Shown here piece by piece: positions 11,121 through 22,818 of a stretch of DNA of 64,000 nucleotides. Below the pieces are notes generated by a model. It was given only the letters and a program-made list of their open reading frames with translations. It was not told where the DNA came from and made no database searches. Within the stretch, counting starts at the first letter, position 1. Every line of letters starts with the position of its first letter. This stretch comes from Hypholoma sublateritium FD-334 SS-4. Taxonomy: Eukaryota > Basidiomycota > Agaricomycetes > Agaricales > Strophariaceae. The position numbers were made by a program, and so were the translations under genes. The stretch covers positions 3,610 through 67,609 of the forward strand of contig KN817652.1 in assembly GCA_000827495.1 (NCBI GenBank), written 5' to 3'.

Positions 11121-11813
11121 ATTATGATGGATTATAACTGGATACAACGGCGTGGCAAGATGTTACAGAGTGACCGCTGTCACAACCTGATAGCAACTTT
11201 TCCACTTTTCCCTGATGCACCTTCCGACGTCCGTGCTGCGACCCCGCTGTCCCTCCGGCCAGTGGTCTGTTCGAGACCTCTGTCTGCCGTGTCCTGTTGG
11301 GCGCTACTGGTTCAAGCCCCTCTGAGCTGCAATTTCTATTTGGGCGCCACTCAAGTTCGCTCAGGTCTTCATCGACATCGTCCGATGATCTGGATGAATG
11401 CTAATTTATTTGCAAGCATCTTCTCTGCTTTCGCTGGATGGTATCCAGCTGTGCCCACGTCGGATAGGTTGAGTCCATCGCTGATAGATGGGCACCATAG
11501 GATCACCTGGCTCCGAGTCGCCACCGGTTTAGCACCGCCACCTCCCCTTCGCTATTCTGTGGCTGGCCTGCGTGCTATCGTACGCGCCGCCAACTGGTAG
11601 TGCCCGGCGCTTGTGTGGCCCATCGCTTGCTCGCTGCCCAAGTGCACGCCCTGCGCAGCGGATGCAGCCTAACTGTGGCACAAACGGACTGCCAACTATG
11701 ACATGCTTTGGCACAAATCAGACATTGCTGATAGGCCGGCATGAGTTGTCGGAAAGGTAGGGTTTCAACAGCTATGTCATTGTACACTATCTAAACAGCA
11801 CTGGCAGCTCCCG
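11121..11813. other. intergenic stretch
   Basis: No supported gene. A plus-strand open frame at 11,124-11,600 lacks recognisable features. 11,130-11,165 repeats the TTATAACTGGATACAAC motif seen at 10,128. Confidence 0.3.
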
Positions 11814-12843
11814 CTACACTGGGGTTTTCCCCATGAGATGCATATTGTAGCCGGGCAGTCCGGGCGGCCCATCGACGTGCTCCAGCCCCTTCTCCTCATA
11901 TCCTAGGCGCTTGTATATCGCGACCTTGCAGTCCGACATCAATGCGCCGCGCCACGGAGAACAACAAAGGACCTACGTTCTTGTCCTCGCTCGCCTCGAA
12001 GATTGTGCGCAGATTCTGGGCCTTGGCCTAAGCGTTCACCCTGTCAGCTGGATGGAATAGTTCGTGGATAAGGATGTTTTTACCTGGTCCTCGCCCGCTT
12101 TGACGAGTAGCCGGCTGATTCCTTGCCCCTGGTAGTCTGGGTGTACCGAGAGCGAGTACAGTGTCCAGTTGCTCGTCTTCACGTTCTCGCCCGGCGCCGC
12201 GTCCATGTGCCTGTTCGCGAACCCGCCGAGCGACGGGATGAACTGCAACAGCCCTTATTCAGCACCCCCTCTCAAACAGAAATGCAGACGCGCACGGTCT
12301 CCGTCCACCACTTGAACAGCGGTGGGTCCTCCTCCTGCAGGAGCCGGAAGAGCTCCTTCGCGCCTTGCTCCTGCTGGCGCTCACTGCGCACCATGTATTC
12401 CCTCAGCGACGGCGCGTGACGGAGCGCGCGCGACGACGTGCTTACTCTGCGAGAAAGTCCGTGCCCGGCGGGTACCAGCACGCCGTGCCGACGACGGCGT
12501 CGTCCGCGCCGACTGCGACGTGCAGCTGCCCCGCGAGGATCGTCGCGCGCACGACGGTGCTGTACGTGAGGTGCTTGAGCGCGGCCTTGCCGCCCACGAC
12601 GCCGTTCGCGACGGGGTCTACACACCGCGGGACGGGGACAAAGTCAGCGTCAGTGTCGGTGTCGGGGCGCGGTGGGCAGCGGGCGCACCGTGCTCGAACG
12701 CCTTCATTAGGACATCGATGGCCTGCGCGGCCTTGGGATCTGCACCCCGACGCATCTCAGTATCCGTGCGCTGCGCCCAAAATAGACGCGGAGGACGCAC
12801 CCTGTATGTCGGAGACTTGGGTGATGCGGTAAGGGCTAGCCAT
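11814..12843 (-). CDS. GNAT-family N-acetyltransferase
   Basis: Transfers an acetyl group from acetyl-CoA to an unknown acceptor. Seven exons phase perfectly into 224 residues: 12843-12801, 12739-12689, 12617-12446, 12383-12296, 12242-12084, 12027-11977, 11924-11814, with introns of 52-71 bp that are all GT-AG. The acetyl-CoA-binding motif A is present as LYSLSVHPDYQGQGISRLLV (Q/RxxGxG/A = QGQGIS) in exon 5. A C-terminal YKRLGYEE is the usual motif B element. The length is typical of fungal stand-alone GNATs of the Rimi-like/puromycin acetyltransferase type. The ATG begins MASPYRITQVSDI. It is transcribed away from the But2-like gene, with 389 bp between the two starts. The gene looks intact; the substrate cannot be inferred. 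Confidence 0.9.
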
Positions 12844-13232
12844 GGCGGGGCGGTGCGTGCGCGTGGGGTAGATTCAACCCCGTATATAGCAGGCAGGTAA
12901 GCGGATAATTGGGCCCGTATGATTCTTATACGCCCCCGTTCTGCGGAGCAAATGGACGTACCCCATTCTGGGGCGATTTCCAGATGGAGACTGCGTAGTT
13001 TCGTAGGGAAGGAGGTGCGTGGATTTCTGCGACCCCTTGCGTATCTTCCCTGTGGGTGCATCAGAACTGCTGATTATCGTGGCATTAGGGGGCGGACACG
13101 CCGAGCGGTGTGGGAATGTTTCTCATAGCTGGGAAATACATTCCCTGAAAGCGGGAACTACTCGCGATCAAAAGGGACTTGCAGTGATATCTAATCTTGT
13201 ACGTTCGGAGCGTTCGCTCGTTACCTTTCCAG
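12844..13232. promoter_or_regulatory. divergent intergenic promoter region
   Basis: 389 bp between the starts of the acetyltransferase (minus) and the But2-like gene (plus). On the minus strand a TATATAC-like element lies about 40 bases before the acetyltransferase ATG (near 12,883). Both promoters should lie here (inference from the divergent layout). Confidence 0.5.
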
Positions 13233-14228
13233 ATGGTCAAGTATGCATCTCTGGCGCAAAGTGAGGCCGATAGCCTCGACGCGCTCAAGTGCGGAGAAGA
13301 GAAAGAAGGTATATGTTGTCCGGAATAACGATTGTGATAATTTCTCGATCTGATGCAGTTGCAGTCGTCGTGCACAGAGCGCTGAAAGGCCGACAATACG
13401 CTCTGATACTGGGCTTGATAGCGTTCATAGGCCTGTGCGCTTTCGTCGACCTTCTGAGTCTCGCGTACCTTGGCTTCAAGCTCAGGCAAACGCAGTCCTT
13501 GGGCGCCATACCAGTCGACGATCTGCCATTTCTCAGCTCGTACTCCCACCTCGACGATATGTACAAGACCGGAAACGTTAAAGCAACGCCACGGGACCCC
13601 GTCATGCAGCTGCCCTTCTCGCTGACCCAGGTTGACTCGTCCGCGCCAGATAAATTCCAGAAGCCGTACCCCCACGTATTCAAATCGCCCGCTGGGTTGA
13701 TCCCATACAACGAGCGCCGCACCACCATCACACCGGAGGTGCGCAAAGACGCCTGTCGCACACGCGCCCGCTGATCATTACCCCAGATATCAACCATCGC
13801 GCAGTTCTTCGGCGAGGACTACGGGATGGAGAACTGCACCGTGGTCCTCACCATCCCGCCCGAGGCGCGTCCCCCGAAGAACGTGCAGATGAACGCACTC
13901 TTCGACGTCTGGGCGCTCGATTGGAGCCGCACCATCGACTTTCGCCGGCTGAGCTGGAACAACAAGCCGCCGCGCAGGGAGCTGCTCGGGTGGTTCTCTG
14001 CGGAGGGCGCGCCGACGCAGCAGACGGAACCATTCGCGTGCCCGTCGGGCACCTACCAGCACATTGAGGTGTCCTGCAGAGCGGGCCCCTGCGCCTTGGA
14101 TATCGTCGCCTCTGGCATAAAACAATTCACTGGTGCGTTCAATTTTACTTCTGTTCTAAATACTCTGGATTAATTACAATTGTCCTTGGGATGTAGGGAT
14201 CTATATGACCCAGCACCAGACAATCTAA
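13233..14228 (+). CDS. But2-like single-pass membrane protein
   Basis: Four exons (13233-13308, 13359-13738, 13787-14132, 14197-14228) phase into 277 residues, with all introns GT-AG and 48-64 bp. The N-terminus MVKYASLAQSEADSL is cytosolic-looking. One strongly hydrophobic segment (LILGLIAFIGLCAFVDLLSL) around residues 40-60 follows, then an extracellular/luminal domain. The domain has the pattern of agaricomycete proteins annotated as But2 C-terminal-domain-like: ISTIAQFFGEDYGMENCTVV, an aromatic DVWALD motif, paired cysteines, and the short terminal GIYMTQHQTI. The role in basidiomycetes is unknown; the But2 name comes from a fission-yeast ubiquitin-like-modifier binding protein and should not be taken as function. 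It lies 574 bp upstream of the UstYa-like gene on the same strand. Family assignment is from memory of the pattern. Confidence 0.8.
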
Positions 14229-14802
14229 GGGAACAAATAGCTAGCTTGAGCTACCCTCCGATTAATGGCAGAAAATACGCTAGTTCGAACGCGGCATGTG
14301 GTCAGCTATTGATCTGAAATTTCGGGTTCCACGGGCACAAGTAAAACGGTAGCATGAGCTTGCGGCGAATCTGCAAATCGCAACGTTGTGAGAACGTTCT
14401 CGTCTATTGTGTGGCACATATTCGGGTGCTAAATCTGAGGCGGTGAGCGTAATTTTAACACAGACATCTCGACGAGGTCGTGATCCTAAGTTCGCATGTA
14501 ATATGATAATCTACTCCGAGCCTGAGACTCTTCGCAAGCCTCACAGGGTGCGTGGGTTCCAGTGGGCCCCGCATCCCCTCAATGATCGGACAGATTGAGA
14601 TATTGATAACAAATCCAAGGATTGACATATCGCGACTTTGAAGAGGATGCCAATGGCCAAAAGCCATCTATCCATCAACGAAAACTCACATCATGTATCA
14701 GGAGACCTAAGTGGAGTGATAGATAACGTCGTTTCACCTTGTTATCCAATTGTTATCTTTCGACTGGTGATGACCCCCTTGGACTTGAAGTCCATCACCA
14801 GA
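14229..14802. other. spacer between But2-like and UstYa-like genes
   Basis: No gene. Should contain the 3' end of the But2-like transcript and the promoter of the UstYa-like gene; I see no clear TATA element. Confidence 0.35.
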
Positions 14803-15497
14803 ATGTCAAAATCGACACTCCTCACAAGTCTCTTGCTACTACTATGCTTTGCCTCCCTGTTGCACTCTATTGACACATACATGTTTGTCCGTCGAAAAAT
14901 CAATGGCCATGTAGTTCCTCACGTAGATGTATACCACATCATGCCACCAAGTACGATGATCCTCTTTGATTTAATACATACTGATGTGAAATACCCAAAC
15001 AAACAGGAAAAGAGCCGGTGGCTCTGCCAATAAATGCAGGCCGGGTCCTTATGAGGACCAACCCTTCAACAGGAAGATACAATGCCACTACGCCTGTGGA
15101 CCAGCGAGAATGGGCCGTCATGTTCCCTGCTTCCATGTCCCCTACGGGCGCAGGAATTTACCGCCTACACTCGCATGACCACCCCTCCGAAGCCAACCGT
15201 GCGGTCTTTGTTGCCATGTATCACGAGATCCACTGCATCCAGGTCTTTGCGAACTCTCTGGTCGAAAACCACAAAGCAGATTGGCCCCATATCGGCGACT
15301 GCCTCAATTACATTCGCCAAATGGCCATGTGCCGACCGGATCTGACTGTCGAGCCCGGGAAATTCATGGACGACCAGTTCATCACTGCAACGACGGGATC
15401 GCTTCACGTTTGCCAGGATTGGCGCACGCCGCAACAGTTTCTAGAAATAGATGATAAGATATGGTATTCATTAACTACAAAAAATTTGACTACGTAG
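14803..15497 (+). CDS. UstYa/DUF3328-like oxidase, short agaricomycete form
   Basis: Two exons (14803-14950 and 15007-15497; intron 14951-15006, GT-AG) give 212 residues. A signal-anchor helix lies at residues 5-22 (LLTSLLLLLCFASLLHS). The family signature HxxHC is present as HEIHC (122-126). The second conserved site reads HIGDC (144-148), i.e. Asp147 where the family normally has His. UstYa proteins catalyse oxidative cyclisation in dikaritin-type ribosomal peptide pathways and have many basidiomycete members of unknown role. No precursor peptide with repeated cores is visible within several kilobases, so I cannot call a peptide cluster. The But2-like gene upstream is co-oriented. The gene looks intact apart from the His-to-Asp change. 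Confidence 0.8.
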
Positions 15498-16384
15498 CTT
15501 CCTGCCATCTGGAAATTCTTATTGAACATGTCATCCCATCTGCTGGAAATAGAATGCTGGAAAAAGCTGCGATAGGGACTGCCAAATGGCATTGCCCTTC
15601 AAGGAGCAGCCCACCCTCCTAAAAGTTCAATTATAGGCTACTTCCACCTCCGGGCGCTATTCTGGACTATTCTACATATCCCTCGAGTCTCAGCGGGAGT
15701 ATTCTGATCATTCTATACAGCAGATAGTCGGGCATTCTTCGGCGCAGCGGGACGATGCTGTGAAACGGAGAGTGGTATGTACGTAAGACACTTTACGCAT
15801 TCCCATATTCTATCGTTCGGAGATACTCCTCTCCCTGCCGTGCCAGAGCGCATAATCCCACGACAGAGATGCTCTCAAGTCAAATCAAACGTGCGTGATA
15901 CATACCACTGTAACATGACAGAAATCGTGTCCATATCGCCAGCTTCACCCGAGCTACGCACAAGCTACGCAAGGTCCGCAGTGATATCGACGAAACCAAC
16001 CAGTCCACGGAACGTGATGCTGCGTGCGCGTGATGGCGGAATTCATGTGTAGATGCACGGAAGTCTGGGTAAAAATAAGCTCTCAGGAGGGAAATATCAT
16101 GAGAGGATGGGTAGTCGAAGAGAACGCGCTAAGTATGTAGTGCGGAGGGCATACATACCGACCTAGCAGTCGGCGACCATGAAAGACTCCGAGTGCACAC
16201 TATGTGGCCGAGCTTCCAGTCTTTTTGGTGTTGCTCATGGTATTGTTCATGCTGCCCTTAGAAAAGAAATGCCGTGGAGTAGCGCATGCGTTGAAAAGGA
16301 ACTACCGAGGCGGCAGGTATGAAGACGCAAGCGCGGGGTCTGCCTTGGGAAGTCGGAGGCCTTGAGCTGAGAGCCATTTGAGCA

Positions 16385-16409
16385 AGTACTAGTACTAGTA
16401 CTAGTACTA
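16385..16409. repeat. (AGTACT)n microsatellite
   Basis: About four tandem copies of the self-complementary hexamer AGTACT, followed by a diverged copy (ACCAGTGGTACT). The array can fold on itself. Confidence 0.9.
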
Positions 16410-16874
16410 CCAGTGGTACTCAGTGTAACGATAACAAATGTAGGCTGGGCTGAGACGTTTCAAGGAAATGAGAGTGAAGAGACCGTCCAAGGAACTCGAA
16501 CCAAAACAAACCAAAGCGTCTCGTGGCTGTGCAATTTGGATTGCCGAAATGCCGATTGATGCGATGGTGCCGCTCCGGTGATGCGGGTGCAGTGGGTTGG
16601 ATAAGTATCATCCAGGCAGCAGGCTTGATCCAGGCCAGTACTGAATACACTCGTACACTTTTCGGTTACTTTAGGTTACTTTCTATCGCACAAAGTGGAA
16701 AACACCACACACTTGTATCCGTGTAAAATGTCTTTGTACTCGTAGCAGCGGCTAGCAGCTGCAGTCGCTCAGATTTTACAAGCAAGGAAAGATTGGCAGA
16801 CTACGAGTCATATTATCAATCTTCAAGTGACACTAAAATTATCTGTGAGCCTGCGGGAGTTCTTCATACTAATC

Positions 16875-16945
16875 TGCTTCGAATTTTATCCGCACATGAA
16901 AGTTGCCGGATGCCAGTGCTCTACCGTTGAGCATTCACGAGGCGA
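16875..16945 (-). ncRNA. tRNA-like degenerate segment
   Basis: On the minus strand the D-arm-like GCTCAACGGTAGAGC (perfect 4-bp stem GCTC/GAGC) is followed about 35 bases later by ATTCGAAGC, which resembles a T-loop. The anticodon stem and the acceptor stem do not pair, so this is not a functional tRNA. It may be a tRNA pseudogene or a SINE head. Confidence 0.3.
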
Positions 16946-17099
16946 CTGAGAGAAATACACAACGATACCGTGGAGGTGGTCCAAGAATATGGAAATGATC
17001 ATTGCTTTTGGGTGGTCTGGAAGCCGCAATACGCCAGGAGATCTGCTGAGACGAAGGGGTGGTGCGGGGACCGAGAAAGGGTGGACATTTATAGACAGT

Positions 17100-17480
17100 G
17101 AAAATGGAATTGGCGACTTTCCCCATATGATTTGCGATTTACGATTGCTATCTTCTTTAATACGATTCGCTGTTCAATGATGAAGGCAGTACATACTGCT
17201 TTGAGATCATCACGGATGGAAACGTATGCTACGTCGATACCGAAGGCTGCTGCCTTAATTTTTAGCCCTCCCATGAGAGTACCCCCTTGCTTCCGGAGCT
17301 AGTGAGAATTTATGCCACACTTCCAGGCAGTGAACCGTGCCTTCCATCTTGGAGGCTTCGAGTTGGAGGCCGTCGTCTGTCAGAAAACCATTGCATCAAA
17401 TGGCTCTTACATCCTCTCCTGGCTGATGGGATACGACCTAAATGTATCTGCAATGCTGTGAGGGGTGAAACGAGATATAT
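17100..17480 (+). pseudogene. possible decayed coding remnant
   Basis: Two protein-like pieces in different plus-strand frames: NDEGSTYCFEIITDGNVCYV (about 17,176-17,240) and GGFELEAVVCQKTIASNGSY (about 17,351-17,415), each soon ended by a stop. I do not recognise the family. They may be exons of a dead gene or chance. Confidence 0.2.
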
Positions 17481-18053
17481 TCAAGTGCTCCAGTGAGCAG
17501 AAATTTCTACGGGGGCTGAGCGCTGAGCAGTGAGTGCTTGAAGGTGATCCAGGTATCAATATCTTCTCACACTCACTGAGAGGGAGATATAATTAGTTCG
17601 ACCGTCCTTACGAGGGTCAATGACTCAATCTGGGGTCAATATTATTTCGACAGAGAAATGGTAGTCTCCTTTACAGACTCCATAGTGATGCAATTGATCA
17701 CTTTATATGGAAAAAAGGGCAAGTTAGACCATCAAAAAGCCTTATCTCATGTCTGTAGACATCGATAAATGGCCTCATATACTTAAGATGAGAATATTTA
17801 GTGAACAGTGTGAGTGAGCTCTGATAGGCGCTGATGTGTTGCATCGAGGAATTAACTTGGAAAGCATCTGCAAGTCCTGCGAAGATACATATTCGTGATG
17901 CCAAGATAAATGGGGGTTAACGTAACGGGCAGCTATATTTTTGGACTGTGGGTTCGTATGGCGAGCGGGAAACGGTGGCAGCCTGCGAAAGGCAGTGATA
18001 AGCCGGGGGAATATATATATGTACTAGACTCGGCGGACCATCCACAAGCAACC
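17481..18053. promoter_or_regulatory. spacer and promoter of membrane protein gene A
   Basis: No gene. A strong TATA-like run (ATATATATAT, 18,011-18,020) lies 34 bases before the ATG at 18,054. Confidence 0.5.
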
Positions 18054-19372
18054 ATGTCCGCCAATGCCTCGATAACGGACCCGTCGACCTGGGGTCCAGT
18101 AGGAGAGGACAGCCTCGCCATCCTCAACGACGAGCTCAATCTCATTGGATCTACCGTTCTATGCAGCGTGGCCTACGGCGCAATTCTGCCGTTATATTTC
18201 ATCTGTGCGCAGGAGCTATGCCTCCAGGTACAGAAGGCGGACCGTAGACGTCAATCTCTAATCAACCTTGCCTGTATCACTCTTTTACTTGTCTTCTCCA
18301 CACTTTACGTCGCATCTAATGCATACACAACACAACTTGCATATGTCAACGATCGCAATTTCCCGGGTGGACCAGCTGTTTATGCCGCGACTATTTTTTA
18401 CCTTCCTGTTAGCATAATGGGTCTCTGCTCGTTCTTCGCAATCAATTGGATCACCGACCTTGTTCTGGTAGGTGAACGGCGTATTTTGGAGTACTATACT
18501 AGCGCTAATTCCTGTACTAGATATGGCGGCTATACACCGTCTACGGCGGCCAACGAATTGCAAAGCTTGTAGTCATCCTTCCGTCCCTTATGTTCCTCGG
18601 ATCGCTTGGTAACTATTGCCTGTTGTATGCTTGTATTCAATCTGTTTAATTTAAATTTCTGTAGCGATGAGCTTGGTTGTCCTCGATGAATCAGTCCACG
18701 TTGGGGAGTCATTTTGGTCTAACACTGCGACCAAATTTGTCTTGGGATACTATTCGCTCACAGTGGCGCTCACAATTCTCTCCACGGGATTATTGCTCGC
18801 TCGACTTCTCCTTGTCAGAAATCAGACTATTAAAGTTCTCGGCAAGTATCAATATTTAATCACAATGTCGGAACCATCTGGCTCATCTGTAATATCAGGT
18901 CATTCAGAATCTTCGGCGCAATACCTGACTGTGGCAGCAATACTTGTTGAATCTTCAGCAATTTACACTATCTGGGCTATTATATTCATAGGTCTTTACG
19001 CCGTCAATAGCCCGTACCAGGATATATTCTTGAGCACGATATCGGCTGTTCAGGTGCGCTTTCTAAAATTGATCACTTCTACGGTCACTATATGCATTGA
19101 CCCGCACCAAGGTAATCGCCCTTCTCATGATCATGTTCCGTGTCACTCGTGGTACGGCATGGCGTCAAACCACTGTGGGCGAAATGACGAGTCAGAACTC
19201 AATGGCGTTCAACCGCGTCGTGAAAATATCAGTTGCGAGTCGCAGTAACTATGAATCTGAAGGAAATACTACCATTGGGAGGGAGATGGAATTCACAAGG
19301 GACGTGGAATTCACAAGTTCCGAGTTGGAACTTCGGGAGATCAAAAAGAGCACGCAAAACTCCTATGAGTGA
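18054..19372 (+). CDS. seven-helix membrane protein, paralogue A
   Basis: Five exons (18054-18467, 18521-18608, 18665-18841, 18899-19053, 19112-19372) phase into 364 residues. About seven hydrophobic helices fill exons 1-5, with a short outer N-terminus (MSANASITDPSTWGPVGED) and a charged cytosolic C-terminal tail of about 70 residues. The layout is that of a fungal GPCR-like membrane protein, but I see no rhodopsin, STE3 or Pth11 signature, so the function is unknown. Exon lengths 1-4 (414, 88, 177, 155) are identical to those of the minus-strand paralogue at 20,184-21,431. The third intron (18842-18898) begins GCAAGT rather than GT, where the paralogue has GTATTT, so this is a GC-AG intron. 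No stops or frameshifts are needed. Confidence 0.85.
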
Positions 19373-20183
19373 TGCATCCCGTGTACGACTCTCCACCGTC
19401 GATAATGTGCTGATTATTTATACTTATGTAGCTCTTGCGTTCTTCTGTACCGTAGACCGTCTCCAAAATAGGAGTATGTCTGTATTATGTACAACTAGTT
19501 AGGACCCTCAGCGAAAGTCTATCAGCCCTGTACGCCAATGTATAATCGATAGTTACGAAGACATATTCCTTATTCGGGCTTCTTTCGGGCTTCCTTTGAT
19601 CTCGCCAGAACTACGTACTGATTTCCAGTAAGCACTCTTTTTCGTGTGCGTAGTGCGGCCCGCGTTGCGCACCTACTACGCCGGCCTAGCTCCGTCAGTG
19701 AGCATTCCCGGAGCCACGCGTTAACCAGCACGGTGCCGGACTGTGGCAATACATAATAAGGCGCTCTGAAGCAGGCACGCAGCGCGGGCCCCGGGGCCCC
19801 GGGCGCGTATCGTCCCGCGCCGGGTGTTCCTGAATGATCCTGTGACACCATCATGATCACAGCCGCTGACCTGGAACGACCCTTGTGCTTGCCTTGTGCG
19901 AGCAGTATTTACAGCGGCGCTCGCGATACTGCGGATGGCAGTAAGGGCTCAGATGTGGACATTTTTGTGGTGTGTTAGTTTCCTGGCTTCCTGGTCAAAG
20001 GTGACGGGAGCGATGCCCACGCTCAAGCTAGAAACGAGACTACCATGCGTCAGCCCTAATTGTCAACATCGACGCACAGAGACAAAATCCAAATTTCATG
20101 AACCGTAACAAGAATTAGTTGGCTAAAGCGTTAAGTACTCCTGGGGGTACACAATACGAATACATTAGGTAGGACATGGCAAT
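19373..20183. other. spacer between convergent paralogues
   Basis: No gene. Holds the 3' ends of both membrane-protein genes. A GC-rich island with a palindromic GGGCCCCGGGGCCC lies near 19,787-19,801. Confidence 0.4.
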
Positions 20184-21431
20184 TTATACTTTATAGGTGG
20201 AGTTTGCCTCGGATTCAATGTGGGTGTTACTTGTAGCTGCTCCGTTCGCAACACTGCGCCGGGTCAGTTCAATTGCACTCGTCACCTCTCCCGCGGTGTC
20301 CTGGCGCCAAGCTGTCCCCCGATTGACGCGCAATAAAATCATAAGGAGGGCAATAACCTGACAGCGGTTTAATATGATGAACACTAGCAGAATTAACAGC
20401 AGGAAAGTGTAGGAAAGCGCACCTGAACTGCCGATATTGTGCTCAAAAATATGTCCTGGTATGGACTATTGACGCTATAAAGACCTATAAAAATAATGCC
20501 CCAGACGGTATACGCAGCGGAGGATTCAATAATTATGGCTTCCACACTTAAATACTGCCCCGCAGATCCTGAATGACCTGATTTAAAAGGTAAACTTTCC
20601 ATAAGAAGCTGGGATTTAATAGATAAATACCGAGTGCTCTGACGGTCCGACGCTTTATCATAAGAAGGCGCGTAAGCAATAGGCCAGTGGAGATAATCGT
20701 GAGGGACACTGTGAGGGAATAGTATCCTAGGACAAATTTGACCGCCGTGTTGGACCAGAATGATTCTCCGACGTGGACAGATTCGTCAATAACGACAAGG
20801 CTCATGGCTGTTTAACACTAAATTAGAGAATAGTTTAATGTTGATAAGCCGAGCAATAATTACCAAGCGATCCAAGGAACATGATGGACGGAACTACGAT
20901 AACAATCTTGGCTAGTCGTTGGCCACCATAAACGGTATACAGCCGCCATATCTAATATGTGCATTAGCGCTGTCTTAACACCAATACTCTAAGGCAATGG
21001 TCGATCGAGGAACTCACTAGAACTATGTCGGTAATCCAATTGATAGCGAAGAACGAGCAAAGGCCCATTATGCTGACCGGAAGATAGAAAATAACGGAGG
21101 AATAGACAGCTGGTCCCCCAGGATAATTGCGATCGTTAACATAGGCGAGTTGTGTCGTATAAGCATTAGAGGCGACATAAAGTGTTGATAGTACAAGCAA
21201 GAGGGTGATGCAAACTAGGTTGATGATTGATTGGCGTACGCGTTCCGATTTTCTGAGCTGGAGGAAAAGTTCGTACGCGCAAATGAAATACAACGGTAGA
21301 ATTGCGCCGTAGGCGACACCACATAATACAGTGGACCCGATGAGGTTGAGCTCGTCGTTGAGAATGGCAAGGCTGTCTTCTCCCACCGGACCCCAGGTTG
21401 AGGGGTCTAAGACCGAGGCATTGGCGGACAT
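20184..21431 (-). CDS. seven-helix membrane protein, paralogue B
   Basis: Five exons on the minus strand (21431-21018, 20951-20864, 20807-20631, 20577-20423, 20357-20184) give 335 residues. The protein is closely similar to paralogue A through all helices (shared LNDELNLIGSTVLC, YVASNAYTTQLAYVNDR, SVHVGESFWSNTA, NSPYQDIFLSTISAVQ) and shares its intron positions. The C-terminal tail is shorter (29 residues less) and diverged. All introns are GT-AG. A TATATAA-type element lies about 55 bases upstream of the ATG (near 21,487). The two genes face each other, so they arose by inverted duplication. The function is unknown. Confidence 0.85.
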
Positions 21432-22818
21432 TGGTGCTTTCGGAGGGTGCCAAAGGGTGCCAATTATCGAAATGCGGGAGTTCGGATTATATACTTCTTC
21501 ACTCGTTCAGGCACCCTTACGAAATGGGCTATATATGCTATCTCAACCCACTGGGCGACATCTCATAACGCAGACTTGGATAAGTTAGCGAATTCTTCAG
21601 CTGTAAGGAATTCAGTGCCGACGTGCCGAGCCTGGACCCTTTGCAAAGGCACCAATATTTGTAACATCGACATCATCAGACCCGCGTCTGGAATGTCCCC
21701 CCACAACTGTCGACGAGCAACTATTTCCAGTTTCACGGATTCGGCGGTGGAAAATTGCTGCATACCCACCACACGCACTCGCCAAACAAACGCTTCGGTA
21801 GGGTGGTAGAGACCAACAAGATCGTGAGGCACAGACGTGCCCGAATAGCTCCAAAAAGGATGATCATTGGTGATTCAATGAGCACGAGCAGAGACAGCTG
21901 CCTGAATGAATCTGTTTCATGAGTGCCACCTATTTTTAGACGCATTAGGCTTCCTACACATCAAGTCGTGATCACACATCAGAAATTCCCAGAGCTGTCA
22001 GTAAGTATCTGGATGGAGACGTGGTTCAAACTTCAACGAGAATTTTTGAATCCTATTTGCAGCCGGTAATTGTTGTAACTCTAGGACATCATTCGGGCGT
22101 TCACGGTATATAAAGCCATTTTTCATCAAGTATTCAAACTACCAAGAAAAAGTAGCACTAGGAAACTAGAATCATTAATTTTACTTACTTTTTATTTTCA
22201 GATTGAGTTAGTTGTTTTTATACAGCTTAAAACCTACCTTGGCCAGTATTCAACCAACTTACTTGTTCAAATGGACAAATTCCAGAGCTGGCGGTATCAG
22301 GCGTGTGCTAGCCTGGCCAGGCCTCAGACTTGGTCAGGCATGATTGTGAATTGGTACACGCTTCGTTTAGACTTGGTATGCACTTGGTTATGACTTGGTT
22401 TGCAGTTGTTGGCAACTTATTTGTGGTTTGAGCTTGTTTATAGTTTGATGTACTTACACTGATTAAGCACTAATACCGACGGTCTAGGTTCCTACAAAGT
22501 TCCTAGTCCAGCTTATCCAATAAAATTAGCATTAAAGTCAGACCGTGAGGTTGTCTCAAGTTACTCAATTTCTACTACTTACTAACTGTTGGGCTTACTT
22601 CTAAAAAACAAGAATTGCTTAGACCCAGTCTGCTTACCTTGGCTGTGCGGCCCTTTCACTCATGGAGTAGTCCTTTTTAAAGGGACTTTACTCAAGCCTA
22701 ATAAATGGCTACCAGCGCTTCAAGAAAAAGAGCATAATTCGCTCTGGCCAGGCAGAAACAATCGCCTCCCTTGGTGTCCCCTGCCATGGCCTTGCTAGAC
22801 AGCTGAGCGTCGCCCTAC
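21432..22818. other. AT-rich spacer
   Basis: No supported gene. A minus-strand hydrophobic frame at 21,733-21,945 could be a membrane-protein scrap. 22,150-22,580 is AT-rich with repeated ACTTGGT/TTGGTT words (22,330-22,420), like the end of an old retroelement, but I cannot define LTRs. Confidence 0.3.

Larger units (their letters stand above)
15498..17090. other. intergenic stretch with microsatellite
   Basis: No supported gene on either strand. Holds the (AGTACT)n array at 16,385 and the tRNA-like segment at 16,875-16,945. Confidence 0.35.

Noticed and set aside
14803..15497. Dikaritin-type ribosomal peptide cluster
   Set aside because: Only one UstYa-like gene; no precursor with repeated cores, peptidase or tailoring genes nearby.
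22150..22580. Solo LTR of a retrotransposon
   Set aside because: AT-rich with short repeated words, but no TG...CA ends, target duplication or partner LTR could be found by eye.
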